NCBI RefSeq assembly: GCF_016804325.1
Contig: NZ_CP043627.1
Coordinates: 2,803,001-2,867,000 of the forward strand
Length of the DNA: 64,000 bases
Direction: 5' to 3'
Origin: Methylobacterium aquaticum
Lineage (GTDB): Bacteria > Pseudomonadota > Alphaproteobacteria > Rhizobiales > Beijerinckiaceae
This document shows positions 34,529 through 43,693 of the stretch, piece by piece; within the stretch, counting starts at the first letter, position 1, and every line of letters starts with the position of its first letter. The notes under the pieces are model-generated. The model worked only from the letters and a program-made list of their open reading frames with translations, made no database searches and had not been told where the DNA came from. The position numbers were made by a program, and so were the translations under genes.

Positions 34529-36169
34529 TCAGAGCGGGACGTTAGCGCCGCGGACCACTTTGAAGGCGCCATGGCGAGCGTTGATGTTTGTATCGAGCGT
34601 CGTGTCTGTGTTGCCGTCAGTCCACGTCGCCGACACGGTGACTTGGCAGCGCCCAGATACTGCGGCGACGACTGTCGAAAAGGCGGGCCAGCCCGCAGGG
34701 ACGGAAGAATTGTTTGGAGAGATCTTGATTGCCGGGGACGACGTGACAACCTGTCCGACGGCGTTGTAGGCGCACGCGGCGTCCATCGTCGCGATGGTGC
34801 CGCCGCCGTCGACCCCGCCGATCAGGCCGGTCAGGGAGACCTCGAACCGCGCCATCGTGCTCGGGGCGAGTGTGACCTTCCACAGCTCGACCGTGTGCGA
34901 GCCGGCGCCGGTGTAGCCGACAACCTTCCCGCCGGCCGTCCAGCTCGACCCGCCGAGGTCCTGGACCTCGCTATGCTTGATCGGGGGCAGGCCCGCCCAT
35001 GGGGCAGAGCCGCCGATCGAGCCCTTGACCTTGAGACGCGACGGCGGTGTCGCGCCGCCGTCCCATTGCATTAACTCGATCGAGCCCGCGTCGACCTGGC
35101 CGTCGAGGCTGATGTTGCGATTATAGTTCGTGTTCGGGCCGATCGAGAGAATGCGCCCCTCGCCCGACTGATAACCCGACATGACGATGTCGCCGCACAC
35201 GTAGCCGACACCTTCACAGCGCCAGAACGACCGCGATCCACCGCCGCGCAGGTCGGCGAAAGTGTTGCCGGTGCTCGACCCCTTGGTGTGAAGCACGAGG
35301 TCGGTCGGCCGGATGCCCTGAGACCCGACGCCGCCGTAAAGTCCGGTGAAGCTGTTCCAGCCGGAATGGCTTTCCAGCCCGTCGTTTGACGCAACCGCGG
35401 CGTCCGTTCCGATCCGAATGATATTCTTGATCGCAAACCCGCCGAGGTCCTGAAAGAGCCCGTAAGACCAGCCGGCCGACGCGCCTATGATCTCGATCAA
35501 GGCCGACTGATCGTAGACGGGCGACGCGCTCGACCATTGGCCTTGCGTGCTGAGGCCCCGAATAATCTTGTTATTCTGCGGGGCGCCGGCTTGGATCGTC
35601 GCGCGGATGATGGGCCCGTTGTAATCGAGGATCGACAAGACGGTCGCCGCGCCCTCGCCCTCGATGCCGGGGCACCTCGCGCCCGCGCCGGTCGGAAAGT
35701 CCGACGTCTTGACGAAGCGCCAATCGCCGGCGGGGATACGCACGGGCCGCCCGGTCGCACCGCAGTCGACAAGCGCCCTCTGAAGCGCGTCGTCGGCGAG
35801 CTGTCCCGACACCACGTCGTAGGCGGTCAGGTAGAGAGGCTGATCGCGCAGGATCGCGTCCAGCGTCCGCGTTGAGGAACCGCCCCGCGCACGCACGAGC
35901 AGGTCGTCGCCGTAACCTTGCTCAACCGCGCGCCGACCGGAAGGCAGCGCCTTGAGGAGCGTGGTGACATTCTGGGATCCATCGGGATTGCACAGCGTGA
36001 TGGTGCGGTCAGCCCGGTTGATCGACAGTCCGCCGGCCGACGCTCCAGCGCAAAACGCGCTCGGCGGGTTGCGGCCCGACACAGTCGTGGACTGGATCGC
36101 ATCCAAAGCCCAGGCCGGACCGGGAGCAACCAGGGCAGCCAGAACGAGAGAGGTGCGGGAGCGAAGCAT
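34529..36169 (-). CDS. Tail-spike-like protein with N-terminal signal peptide
   Basis: A 546-residue protein starting at ATG 36169 behind GAGG. The first 21 residues (MLRSRTSLVLAALVAPGPAWA) form a classical signal peptide, unusual for a virion protein. A pectate-lyase-like beta-helix start follows (DDALQRALVDCGATGRPVRIPAG, then IEGEGAATVLSILDYNG). The C-terminal 120 residues read like a carbohydrate-binding or beta-sandwich domain (ARFEVSLTGLIGGVDGGGT, then CQVTVSATWTDGNTDTTLD). It could be a depolymerising spike, or an exported protein that alters the lysogen surface. Confidence 0.65.
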   Translation of the reverse strand: MLRSRTSLVLAALVAPGPAWALDAIQSTTVSGRNPPSAFCAGASAGGLSINRADRTITLCNPDGSQNVTTLLKALPSGRRAVEQGYGDDLLVRARGGSSTRTLDAILRDQPLYLTAYDVVSGQLADDALQRALVDCGATGRPVRIPAGDWRFVKTSDFPTGAGARCPGIEGEGAATVLSILDYNGPIIRATIQAGAPQNNKIIRGLSTQGQWSSASPVYDQSALIEIIGASAGWSYGLFQDLGGFAIKNIIRIGTDAAVASNDGLESHSGWNSFTGLYGGVGSQGIRPTDLVLHTKGSSTGNTFADLRGGGSRSFWRCEGVGYVCGDIVMSGYQSGEGRILSIGPNTNYNRNISLDGQVDAGSIELMQWDGGATPPSRLKVKGSIGGSAPWAGLPPIKHSEVQDLGGSSWTAGGKVVGYTGAGSHTVELWKVTLAPSTMARFEVSLTGLIGGVDGGGTIATMDAACAYNAVGQVVTSSPAIKISPNNSSVPAGWPAFSTVVAAVSGRCQVTVSATWTDGNTDTTLDTNINARHGAFKVVRGANVPL

Positions 36170-36178
36170 GGGCGGGCC

Positions 36179-36835
36179 TCAGTAGGATCCAGGCTGGAGC
36201 AGGTCGACGAGCGCGCCGCCGTCGTTGGCCCACAGCGACAAGCGGCCCTCGATCCGGGCGACCCCCCAACGGGCGGTGGTCAGCGCGGCCAGCGCCGCCG
36301 CCTGGGTCGCGTAACTCGGAGCGGCAGCGGCGAGCGTACTGGCCTCGACCTGGTCCAATCGGTCGCCGAGACCGGTGAGATCGGCCGAGAGATCGGGAAT
36401 GTCCTGCGTCCGCAGGCGCACGACGGCCTGCGCCAAGCCACGCAAGGTCTCCTCGGCCGCGCCGAGGCCGTAATCCAGGCTCGCCAGGCGTTCGCCGACG
36501 GTGCCTGCCGCGACGGTCCCGAGGATCTGCTGGCGCGCCGCCTCCACGATCGGGGCGACCATCACGGCGAGCAGGTACTGCGTGAGTTCCGCGACCTGGA
36601 AATCGTAGGCCCCGCCGCCGCGCAAGGCGCTGACGAGATCGGTCGCGCTGACGAGCGCAGGCACCTGCGGCGTCGGGAGGGCCGTGCCGTCAGGGACCAA
36701 GTTGCCCTGGATCAGCTCGTAGGCAGCCGCGAAGGGCGTGAGTTCGACCGTCGAGCCGACACCGGCGTGAAGGATGCCGGCGACGCGATCGCCCGCGAGC
36801 GCCGTCACGATGTAGGTTTGCAGCGCGTCGGCCAT
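36179..36835 (-). CDS. Phage structural protein of unknown function, tail-end locus
   Basis: A 218-residue protein starting MADALQTYIVTALAGDRVAG at ATG 36835, 2 bases past the tail X stop. The middle is helical (YLLAVMVAPIVEAARQQI; LRGLAQAVVRLRTQD) and the C-terminus reads ARWGVARIEGRLSLWANDGG, reminiscent of tail-fibre heads that end in a Gly/Trp-rich tip. It opens the distal locus with the spike and glycine-rich genes, so it may connect them to the tail. Family not recognised. Confidence 0.55.
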   Translation of the reverse strand: MADALQTYIVTALAGDRVAGILHAGVGSTVELTPFAAAYELIQGNLVPDGTALPTPQVPALVSATDLVSALRGGGAYDFQVAELTQYLLAVMVAPIVEAARQQILGTVAAGTVGERLASLDYGLGAAEETLRGLAQAVVRLRTQDIPDLSADLTGLGDRLDQVEASTLAAAAPSYATQAAALAALTTARWGVARIEGRLSLWANDGGALVDLLQPGSY

Positions 36836-36837
36836 GA

Positions 36838-37050
36838 CTACTCCCAGGGACGGGTCAGCGCCGGATCCGGCGTGGTGGCAGGCTTCGCAGGGACGCGGAT
36901 CTTGCGACCGCGCACGAGATAGGCCCCTTCCGCGGCGAGCCCTGGGTTGGCAGCGAGCAGCGCCTCGACCGTGCCGCCGGTGGCCGTGCCGTAGAGCCGG
37001 CCTGCAATCCGATCGATGCGCTCCCGATCGGTCTGGACCTCGTAGACCAT
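36838..37050 (-). CDS. Tail protein X (LysM-like)
   Basis: A 70-residue protein of the P2 gpX type, a LysM-fold baseplate component. It starts MVYEVQTDRERIDRIAGRLYG at ATG 37050 (an upstream GTG at 37053 is also possible) and contains ALLAANPGLAAEGAYLVRGRKIRVP. It overlaps the U stop by one base. Length matches the family. Confidence 0.82.
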   Translation of the reverse strand: MVYEVQTDRERIDRIAGRLYGTATGGTVEALLAANPGLAAEGAYLVRGRKIRVPAKPATTPDPALTRPWE

Positions 37051-37451
37051 CACCGCCGGCCTCCCACGTAGACCAGGTCCATCTCGACGCCGACGCGGCG
37101 GCCGACGCCATCGAAGGGGTGGAGGTGCGTTTCGTCGATGTAGAGGTGCCGGATGCGCACGAGGCCCTGCATGCGGCCGAGGTAGTTGCCGCGCAGGCGG
37201 TAATAGTTCACCGCCTCCTCGCTCTCGTGATGGCGCTGGAGCCACTCGACGGCATCGAGCCCCCCGATCACGTGCGGGAACGTCACGGCCTCGAGCCGGG
37301 TCCGCGCCTCGCCCAGACCGGTCGCCTGGTAGTCCATATCGACCCAGGTCGGCGTGCCGGGAACGCGCGCCTCGCTCTCGGTGCCGATCCGCTGCGGGTT
37401 GAGGCCGACGACGACGAGCTGCGCCCGGCCGATCGCGCACAGGGTCTTCAT
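37050..37451 (-). CDS. Tail protein U
   Basis: A 133-residue homologue of P2 gpU, the tail terminator/completion protein. It starts MKTLCAIGRAQLVVVGLNPQ at ATG 37451, overlapping the D stop by ATGA. Landmarks are the EAVTFPHVIGGLDAVEWLQR stretch and the NYLGRMQGLVRIRHLYIDET strand. The same reading frame is open far upstream (to 42515), but that is the tape-measure gene region. Confidence 0.82.
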   Translation of the reverse strand: MKTLCAIGRAQLVVVGLNPQRIGTESEARVPGTPTWVDMDYQATGLGEARTRLEAVTFPHVIGGLDAVEWLQRHHESEEAVNYYRLRGNYLGRMQGLVRIRHLYIDETHLHPFDGVGRRVGVEMDLVYVGGRR

Positions 37452-38464
37452 GCCATCGTCTCCGTCTCGACGGAGGTGGTCCAGCCAACGTTCGGCACGA
37501 TGTCGTGAGTGACGACCGTGGCCTCCCACTTCGTCTCGTCGATTGGCGTGCCGAACCCGGTGCACTGGACGGGCGCCCCTGCCACCGCGCCTGGGTCGCC
37601 CGCCTTGGTGAACAGCCCCTGGCCGGTGAACTGTCCCCACTCCTGCGCCGCTGCTTCGGCCAGGGCCTTGGCGGCATCCTTCGACTGCGCCGGATGCGGC
37701 AGCGCATCGCCCGCCTTGCCGCTGCCGCCGCTCTTTTCCTCGCGCTCGAGCGTGCCCTTGTCGGTATCGAGGTAGCTCGCCGAGACCTTCTGGTACTCGA
37801 ACCGCGGCTCCAGCTCGAAGTCGAACGAGTAATTCTCGTCGAAGGGCATCTGGATCGTGGGCAGCGCCTGACCACTCGCACTCTCGCCCGAGCCGCGCTT
37901 GAGGATCAGGATACGGCCGTCGAGCGGCTTGACCACGCCGCCGTTCTCCTCGGCGAGCTGGGTCGCGAAGTCGATGACGCTCTGGTTCCAGCGCAGCAGG
38001 TATCCGCCCGGGACCGCCCGCTTCGCGATGTCGGGATGGACCTGGACCTGCCCGTTGCCTTTGAACAGGTTCGCGAACACCTCGCCGAGGGTGCTGTTGC
38101 CATTCTCCTTGTCGAAGTGCTGGCTGTCGACGCGCTTCATCTGGTCGATGAAGTCCGCACCCCGGCAGATCAGATGCAGCTGCTGACCCTTGCGCGGCTC
38201 GCCGAAGATATGAGCACGCTGGAAGGTGTAGAACCCCGTGATGGCAGCGGCTCGTGCCGACCAACCCACATGCACCGTGTAGGGCGCGCCCTCGCCGGGG
38301 ATCGCCATGTACGGACGCTTGCGCGTGAACATGAAGATTGCCTCGTCGGAGACCCCGTCGCGACGATCGGTGATCTTCACCCCGATGAGCTTGCTGCCCC
38401 AGGTGGTCAGCATGTCCTCGCCGCCGGATCCGACGACCTTCAGGTATGGGATACGATAGGTCAT
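37448..38464 (-). CDS. Late control / baseplate hub protein D
   Basis: A 338-residue homologue of P2 gpD, the hub protein at the tail tip that binds the spike. It overlaps the tape-measure stop as ATGA. The hub domain is recognisable in GVKITDRRDGVSDEAIFMF, FYTFQRAHIFGEPRKGQQLHL, SQHFDKENGNSTLGEVFANL and YLLRWNQSVIDFATQLAEEN. In many P2-like phages D is last in the tail operon; here U and X follow. Confidence 0.85.
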   Translation of the reverse strand: MTYRIPYLKVVGSGGEDMLTTWGSKLIGVKITDRRDGVSDEAIFMFTRKRPYMAIPGEGAPYTVHVGWSARAAAITGFYTFQRAHIFGEPRKGQQLHLICRGADFIDQMKRVDSQHFDKENGNSTLGEVFANLFKGNGQVQVHPDIAKRAVPGGYLLRWNQSVIDFATQLAEENGGVVKPLDGRILILKRGSGESASGQALPTIQMPFDENYSFDFELEPRFEYQKVSASYLDTDKGTLEREEKSGGSGKAGDALPHPAQSKDAAKALAEAAAQEWGQFTGQGLFTKAGDPGAVAGAPVQCTGFGTPIDETKWEATVVTHDIVPNVGWTTSVETETMA

Positions 38465-41400
38465 CCGGGCCGTCCCACATCGCCGAGGGCGTTGGCGTAG
38501 CTGCGGCGAACCTCCCGGTTGCGCTCGAGCACGGAGCGGCGCGCCGCCTCGGCCGCGTCGAACCCGCCGTGGAAGTGCTGGACCAGTGCCGGGCCGCCGC
38601 CTCTGGGCGCACCACCGGAGCGCCCTCCGCCGCCCTCTTCGCCCGCCGGCCGCGCTCGAGCTTCGAGGAGCCGGGGCTCGACGAAGCGCGGGGCGAGCGT
38701 CTTGGGATCGTCCGGCCGGGGAAGCCGGCGCTCCTGCGGCAGGTCGTCCGGCCGGGTGACCGCGCGATCCCGCGTGCGCTCAGCCGCCTGCTCGAGCTGC
38801 GGACGCTCGACCGGCGTGTCCGGGGTCGGCCGCGCCGGCCGCACCTCCTGCGGGGTCCACGGCTTGATCTGACGCAGCCCGTCGCCACCCCCCTCCGCGG
38901 TCGGGCGCCGTGAGCCGTCGCGCCCGGACCGTGCCTCCACTGGCCCGGCATTCCGGCGCTGTGCCGCCTCGACCTCAGGCCGCGGGTCGTAGCGCCGGCC
39001 CTGCGGGTCGGTCGCCTCCAAGTGGAGATGTGGCCCGGTCGAGCGCGGATCGTGCGCCCGCAGCCTACCGAGCGGCCCGCCGGCCTCGACGTTCTGACCT
39101 TCCCGGATGCCGCCGGGAGCGATGTGCCGGTACGTCTTGGTCGAGCCGTCCGCGTGCGTGACCGTGACGTCGCCGCTGCGGTCGATCCGACTGACGCGCC
39201 CGGCCTGCATGGAGTTGACGGGGGTGCCGGCTGGCGCGGCCATGTCCTGGCCGTAGTGCATGCGCTGGCCGCCGTGGACCGGGTGATTGCGCATCCCGAA
39301 CCCGCTGGAGTACCGCCGGGCCGCACCGCCGAGGGGATCAACCTGCCCGTTCTCGCCAGCCTCCGACGGCGCCGCTCTCTGCGCGGCATTCCGCTCTGGC
39401 ACGTAGCCCGCATCGCCCCAGTTCGGATCGGACTGGCGCAGGCCGCGGAACCCCATCCACTCCCGCCCGGGTTGTAGTTCGGGTTCCGGCGCTGGCGCTT
39501 CGCGATGTGGCCGGCGACCCAGCGCGCCTGAGCCGCGATCGTGCGGTGATCGCTCAGATCTAGACCTGTCTCGCGCTCGAACTCCTGCCCCAGGCCCCGC
39601 CTGCGGTTCAGCTGGAATGGTCCCCAGCTGTCCTCCGGGACGGCTGCCGTGCCTGGATTGTGGTCGTAAGCGGCGCGAGGGTTGTTGCCATTCTTGCGCT
39701 TACCGCTCTCGCCAGCCCGGATCCCGTGCATGATGCGAGGGTCGATACCTGCCCGGGTCGCCTCCTGGTCGATCAGCTCGGTCAGCGATCCTGCCGTGCT
39801 CCCACCCGGCGCACCCGGTGTGGCGCCAGGCGCGCGCCCGTCTGCGCCAGCCGCTCCGCCGTAGCGCTCCGGCCGGGCTGGCAAGCTTGCCCGCTGACCC
39901 CTACCGGGCCGCGGAGCGCCGGGCTCCGCGTCATCGCTGCCCCCTGGGCGAGTTCCCGGCATGTCGATCCCGAACCGACCGGGTGCGATGCGTGGCATGG
40001 CCGCGCCGGAACGCGAACCACCGCCCGCGCCGCCGGAGCCCGTGCCCCCGACGCTGGAGCCGCCCCCAAAGACCGAGCCAGCCAGCCCGGCGCCAGATCG
40101 ACCGCCGATGGGCGCCCCACCATAGGCTGCCCGCTCGATCCGGATCTGCTGGCTGGGGTCGAGGCGCAATGCGGCGAGGTCGACCTTCGCCCCGATCGCC
40201 AAGTCCTCGCGCATTCGCCGGCCAGCGTCGCGCACGAAGCGCTCGGTGCGTGTGAGGCTGCGCTCCACCGTGTCGTGGTAGCTCGCAAGGCTGATGCGTG
40301 CCCCATCGGCCAAGTCCGAATGCCGCTCAAACTGGGGTTGCGTACGGGGCTCGGACGAGCCGTCGCCGACCCGTTCACGATCGCGTAGCGAAACGATCGG
40401 AGTGAGCGGACGGGCGGCAGCAGGCGGCACCGGCACCGGCGTGCTCGGCGGCGGCGCCGGGCGGGGTACTGCCGGCGGCGCAGCTGCGGGCTCCTCCGGC
40501 ACACGGTCCGGGGCGCGGACCGCGGGGGCAACAGGCGCACTCGACGCAAGCGGACGGGCGGCAGCAGGCGGCACCGGCACCGGCGTGCTCGGCGGCGGCG
40601 CTGGGCGGGGTCCGATCTTGGCCGTGAGAGCGTCGAAGCCGGCTCCAGCCCGGTTGAGCGCGGCCTGAGTATCCGAGCTGAAGATCTTGAAAGTGCGTTC
40701 CAGGCTGCCGCTGTAGCGGGACGCGTCGCGCACCCGTTCCAGGGCAGCCACGATCTTGGGTAGGCTCTCGGCCATGCGCGCGATCGCCGGGCCGTGCTCC
40801 ACACCCGCGATGTCGGCGACTGCTCCCGCCTTCTTCTCCTTCGGCAGCTTGTTGATGCGATCGAGAACATCCGTCAAAGCCTGCTCGGGATCAGCATCGA
40901 CCGCTTTCTTGACGCGACGGCCACTCAAGCCGATGCGCCGCAGACCCCTCTGGAATTCCTTGTCCTTGTTTTGATCGGCCGTTCCTAGCTTACTCAGCAG
41001 TGCGGTGAAGCCGGTGGCCGCGACCTCCGGCTCGACGCCCATACCCATCACGCCACCGCCGAAGGCGGCGCCCTTGGCGAAAGGTAGGTTGTACATCTGA
41101 GCCACGCCGCTGATCCGGCTGGCAAAGTTGATGACGTTTCGTTCGCTCGTGCCTGCCGTGTCGCCGATCGTGTTGATGGCGTCGGCGGCGAGGCGTCTGC
41201 TGCCCGGGTTGAAGTTGTAGGCGTTGCTGAGCTGCCCCAGCTTCTCGCCCGCCTCCGGTGCCGGCATCCGGAATGCGACGGCGGCCTTGGTCGCGAGGTC
41301 GGCGAAGTCCGGAAGATCCTCGCGTGGGATGTTGAAGTAGCCGGCCTGTGCCACCAGCCCCGCGATCTCCGTCTTGGCAACACCAGACTGCCGGCTCAGG

Positions 41401-42446
41401 GTCAGGATCCGGCGCTCGATCTCGGCCATCTCCTCGGCCGTGCCGGAGGTGGCCTTGCGGACCTCCGTCATTGCGGTTTCGAAGGTGACGGCCTCGCGGG
41501 TGGCTCGCGCCGTAGCCATCGCCGTCGCGGCGATCGCGCCGCCGGCCGCAAGCCCGCCGGCTGCCACGCCTCCCATCCCCAAGCGGGCGGCGCCGCCGAA
41601 GCCTGACGCCATCAGCGCCTCGTTTACGAATGCGAGCCGTTCGGGCCTGAACACTCCGCCAGCAGAGGCTGTTCCCTGGCGTAGATGCAGGCCTTGCATC
41701 CGTCGCTGGAGGCCATCTGCCGCTCGGGCGGCTTCGGACAGATCCCGCTCCAGGACCCGCACGCTGCGGCCCTGGCCGAGCCGATCGACGGTCAGCGTCA
41801 GCTCGGCCATCTCCCGGCGAGCCGTGTCGGCCGCGCGGGTGGTCGCACCCAACTCGCGCGTTAGCTCGCGCGAACCTGATGACGCGCCGAACTTCGTCGC
41901 CGCCTGCGCGGCCGCCTCGACCGCGCGAGTGGTCCGCTGCGCCGCCGCCTCGGCCGCGCCAAGACCAGCCGCCAAGCGCCCGCCGGCCTCGGCAGTGTCG
42001 AGCCGAGCAGCGGCGCGGGCTGCGCCTTCGATCCCGCGCCCAGCCCGCTCGCCGGCACCGCCCACCGCGTCGAGGCCGGAAGCGAGGCGCCCTGTCGGGT
42101 TCCCGGCGCCGAGCTTCACCGCTGACTGATGCGTTGCTTCGATCCGCCGCGTGGCCTCGGCCGCCGGAGCTTCGAGGCGCTTCAAGCCGGCTTCAAGCCG
42201 TCCTGCACCGCTCTCCACGCCAAGCCTCGCCGCCAGGGCGTTGAGGCTTGCCAGCTCGCGCTGGGCTCCTTGCGCCTGGCTCGCCAGGCCGCGCAAATCG
42301 CGGCCGAGCCGGTCGCCGGCTGAGATCGCGCCGAGGGCTTGCGCCTTGGTCCGGACCTGGTCGAGGTCCCCCGTGACCTGCCGGGCGGTACCGGCGGCCT
42401 CGTAGCGCATGCGAACGCGCAGGGAGACGTCGAGGGGCTCAGTCAT
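38461..42446 (-). CDS. Tape-measure protein with transglycosylase-like and M23 peptidase domains, apparent 1-base frameshift
   Basis: A product of about 1328 residues once one base is restored. It sets tail length and carries two peptidoglycan hydrolases. Domains: coiled-coil N-terminus; TP901-type core (FETAMTEVRKATSGTAEEMA) near residue 320; Pro-rich linker with a 20-residue repeat; transglycosylase-like segment (LIDQEATRAGIDPRIMHGIR) near 885; M23 domain near 1045-1145 with MHYGQD and HLHLE metal ligands. The frame breaks at 39451-39468, most simply at CCC 39462-39464; adding one G gives NYNPGGEWMGFRGLRQ. The start ATG 42446 overlaps the E' stop. A frameshift-free alternative, two proteins, seems less likely. 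Confidence 0.82.
40405..40611. repeat. 63-bp direct repeat in the tape-measure gene
   Basis: Two copies at 40405-40467 and 40549-40611 differ at one base and encode the Pro-rich segment RPAPPPSTPVPVPPAAARPL twice. They flank a different Ala/Pro stretch. Recombination would change the linker length by a multiple of three. Confidence 0.85.
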
Positions 42447-42654
42447 CGCGGCGCCGGTACCAGACGTTGAGGAGCAGCCCCCAGGTTTCCTCGTGGATCT
42501 CCTGGGCCTCGGCACGGACCGCCAGGGTCTTGTGCCAAGGCCAGCGCATCACCGTGTCGAGGGGAGTGTGGGAGCCCTGGGCCGCCCGCATGGCGTAGGA
42601 GAGCCAGCGGGCGGGAACGGCCTCTAGCCGCTCGCCGGACGGACCGACGGGGGC
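42439..42654 (-). CDS. E' extension of the tail chaperone (-1 frame, made by frameshifting)
   Basis: After slippage at 42654-42660 the -1 frame is open for 71 codons, beginning APVGPSGERLEAVPARWLSY and ending with the tail TWGLLLNVWYRRRDD and a stop at 42439, inside the tape-measure start. It lacks a start codon of its own. In P2-type phages the fused E+E' protein is the tail-assembly chaperone partner that binds the tape measure; the fusion here would be about 223 residues. Confidence 0.78.
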   Translation of the reverse strand, partial: APVGPSGERLEAVPARWLSYAMRAAQGSHTPLDTVMRWPWHKTLAVRAEAQEIHEETWGLLLNVWYRRRDD

Positions 42655-43109
42655 AAAAAATCCCAGGCCTTGTCGATGATCGGCTCGCCGTCGATCGCCG
42701 GCAGGGCGCGCAGCACCTTGGCCGGCAGGCCGGTCATCGCGGCGTAGAAGTCATAGAGCTCGACCGTCCGGTTCTCCCGGGCGACGCGGGCGAACACGTC
42801 GCCCAGCTCGCCGGTCCGGAGCTGGCGCACCCCGATCTCGTCGATGCGGACGCCCTGCCACCGGAAGGGATACTTCAGCGGGAAGGACACCACCGGTGGC
42901 TCGTCGCCGACGAAGTCGAGGGTGGCGACCTCGACCGGACGGGTCGCAGCCTCCCCCGGTCCGACAGCGGAGTTGTCGAGCTGCCCGGCCAGCTCGGGCG
43001 GCGGCAGCGGGATATCGGTGAGCGGCACCGCGAGCGGATCGCGGGCCGGCGCTCCGGCGCTCGCCATCGCGGCGAGCCCTTCGGCGAGGGTCTGGGTCTG
43101 GTCGGCCAT
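42624..43109 (-). CDS. Tail assembly chaperone E
   Basis: A 161-residue phage tail chaperone of the P2 gpE type (Phage_TAC family). ATG 43109 follows GAGGCGGGG. After a Pro/Ala-rich N-terminal segment, the core is VVSFPLKYPFRWQGVRIDEI, GVRQLRTGELGDVFARVARE and TVELYDFYAAMTGLPAKVLR. It ends near WDFLPPSVRPASG. Most ribosomes should make this form; a fraction shifts at T_TTT_TTG to make E+E'. Confidence 0.82.
   Translation of the reverse strand: MADQTQTLAEGLAAMASAGAPARDPLAVPLTDIPLPPPELAGQLDNSAVGPGEAATRPVEVATLDFVGDEPPVVSFPLKYPFRWQGVRIDEIGVRQLRTGELGDVFARVARENRTVELYDFYAAMTGLPAKVLRALPAIDGEPIIDKAWDFLPPSVRPASG
42654..42660 (-). promoter_or_regulatory. Programmed -1 frameshift site T_TTT_TTG in the tail chaperone gene
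   Basis: The minus strand reads GAT TTT TTG CCC in the E frame, so the heptamer T TTT TTG has the X XXY YYZ layout and is the same slippery sequence as in phage P2 gene E. The E stop codon follows 10 codons later. The C-rich following sequence may act as the stimulator. Confidence 0.8.
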
Positions 43110-43116
43110 CCCCGCC

Positions 43117-43626
43117 TCACGCCGCCACGAGCTGGTTGTGCTCCAGGGAGTAATCCACCCCGTCCATCACCAGCTGGTTGTTGCGGAAGTCGAACTTGTG
43201 CACCGTCTGGCCGTCGTGAATGTCGTGGTAGAGCACGATCGACCCGATCGTGTACTGCACGTCTTCACCCTTCTTGCCGCGCACCTGGCTCTGCTCGACC
43301 TCGTTGACGAGGCCCTTGAGCATCACGACGCGTCCGACGTTCCGGCCCGCCATGATGTCGCGCAGGCGCTCGTAGTAGTAGAACGTCGTGTACTCGCCAG
43401 GCTCGTAGCCGAAGAGCTTGCGGACCTGCTCGTGCGAGCCGCGCATCGAGAACTGCGCCTCCAGCTCCTCGATCTCGTAGGGGATGGCGAGCCGGAAGAA
43501 ACCGCCGCCCGCCACGAAGGCGTCCTTCGCCTTGGTCAGCCGCGGCATGCGGCACTGGACGAGGCCGAGCCGGCAGTTGAGGCGGTCGACGTACCAGTTG
43601 GCGCCCATGATGACACGATCGGTCAC
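43117..43626 (-). CDS. Major tail tube protein FII
   Basis: A 169-residue tail tube subunit of the P2 FII family. The start is GTG 43626 with a strong AGGAG 8 bases upstream. Landmarks include MGANWYVDRLNCRLGLVQCR, the conserved IPYEIEELEAQFSMRGSHEQ and the end KFDFRNNQLVMDGVDY. It lies between sheath and chaperone genes as in P2. Confidence 0.88.
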   Translation of the reverse strand: MTDRVIMGANWYVDRLNCRLGLVQCRMPRLTKAKDAFVAGGGFFRLAIPYEIEELEAQFSMRGSHEQVRKLFGYEPGEYTTFYYYERLRDIMAGRNVGRVVMLKGLVNEVEQSQVRGKKGEDVQYTIGSIVLYHDIHDGQTVHKFDFRNNQLVMDGVDYSLEHNQLVAA

Positions 43627-43693
43627 GGGAATACTCCTGCGATGGCCCGGTCAGAGCCGGGGCAGCCTGAAGGGTCTGCGGATCGGGGCGGCC

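Noticed and set aside
37050..42515. One 1821-codon minus-strand frame covering tape measure, D and U
   Set aside because: Only its first two thirds (tape measure up to about 39464) and its last 133 codons (U) are real. The middle is the wrong frame for the M23 part and for gene D, joined only by lack of stops and the lost base.
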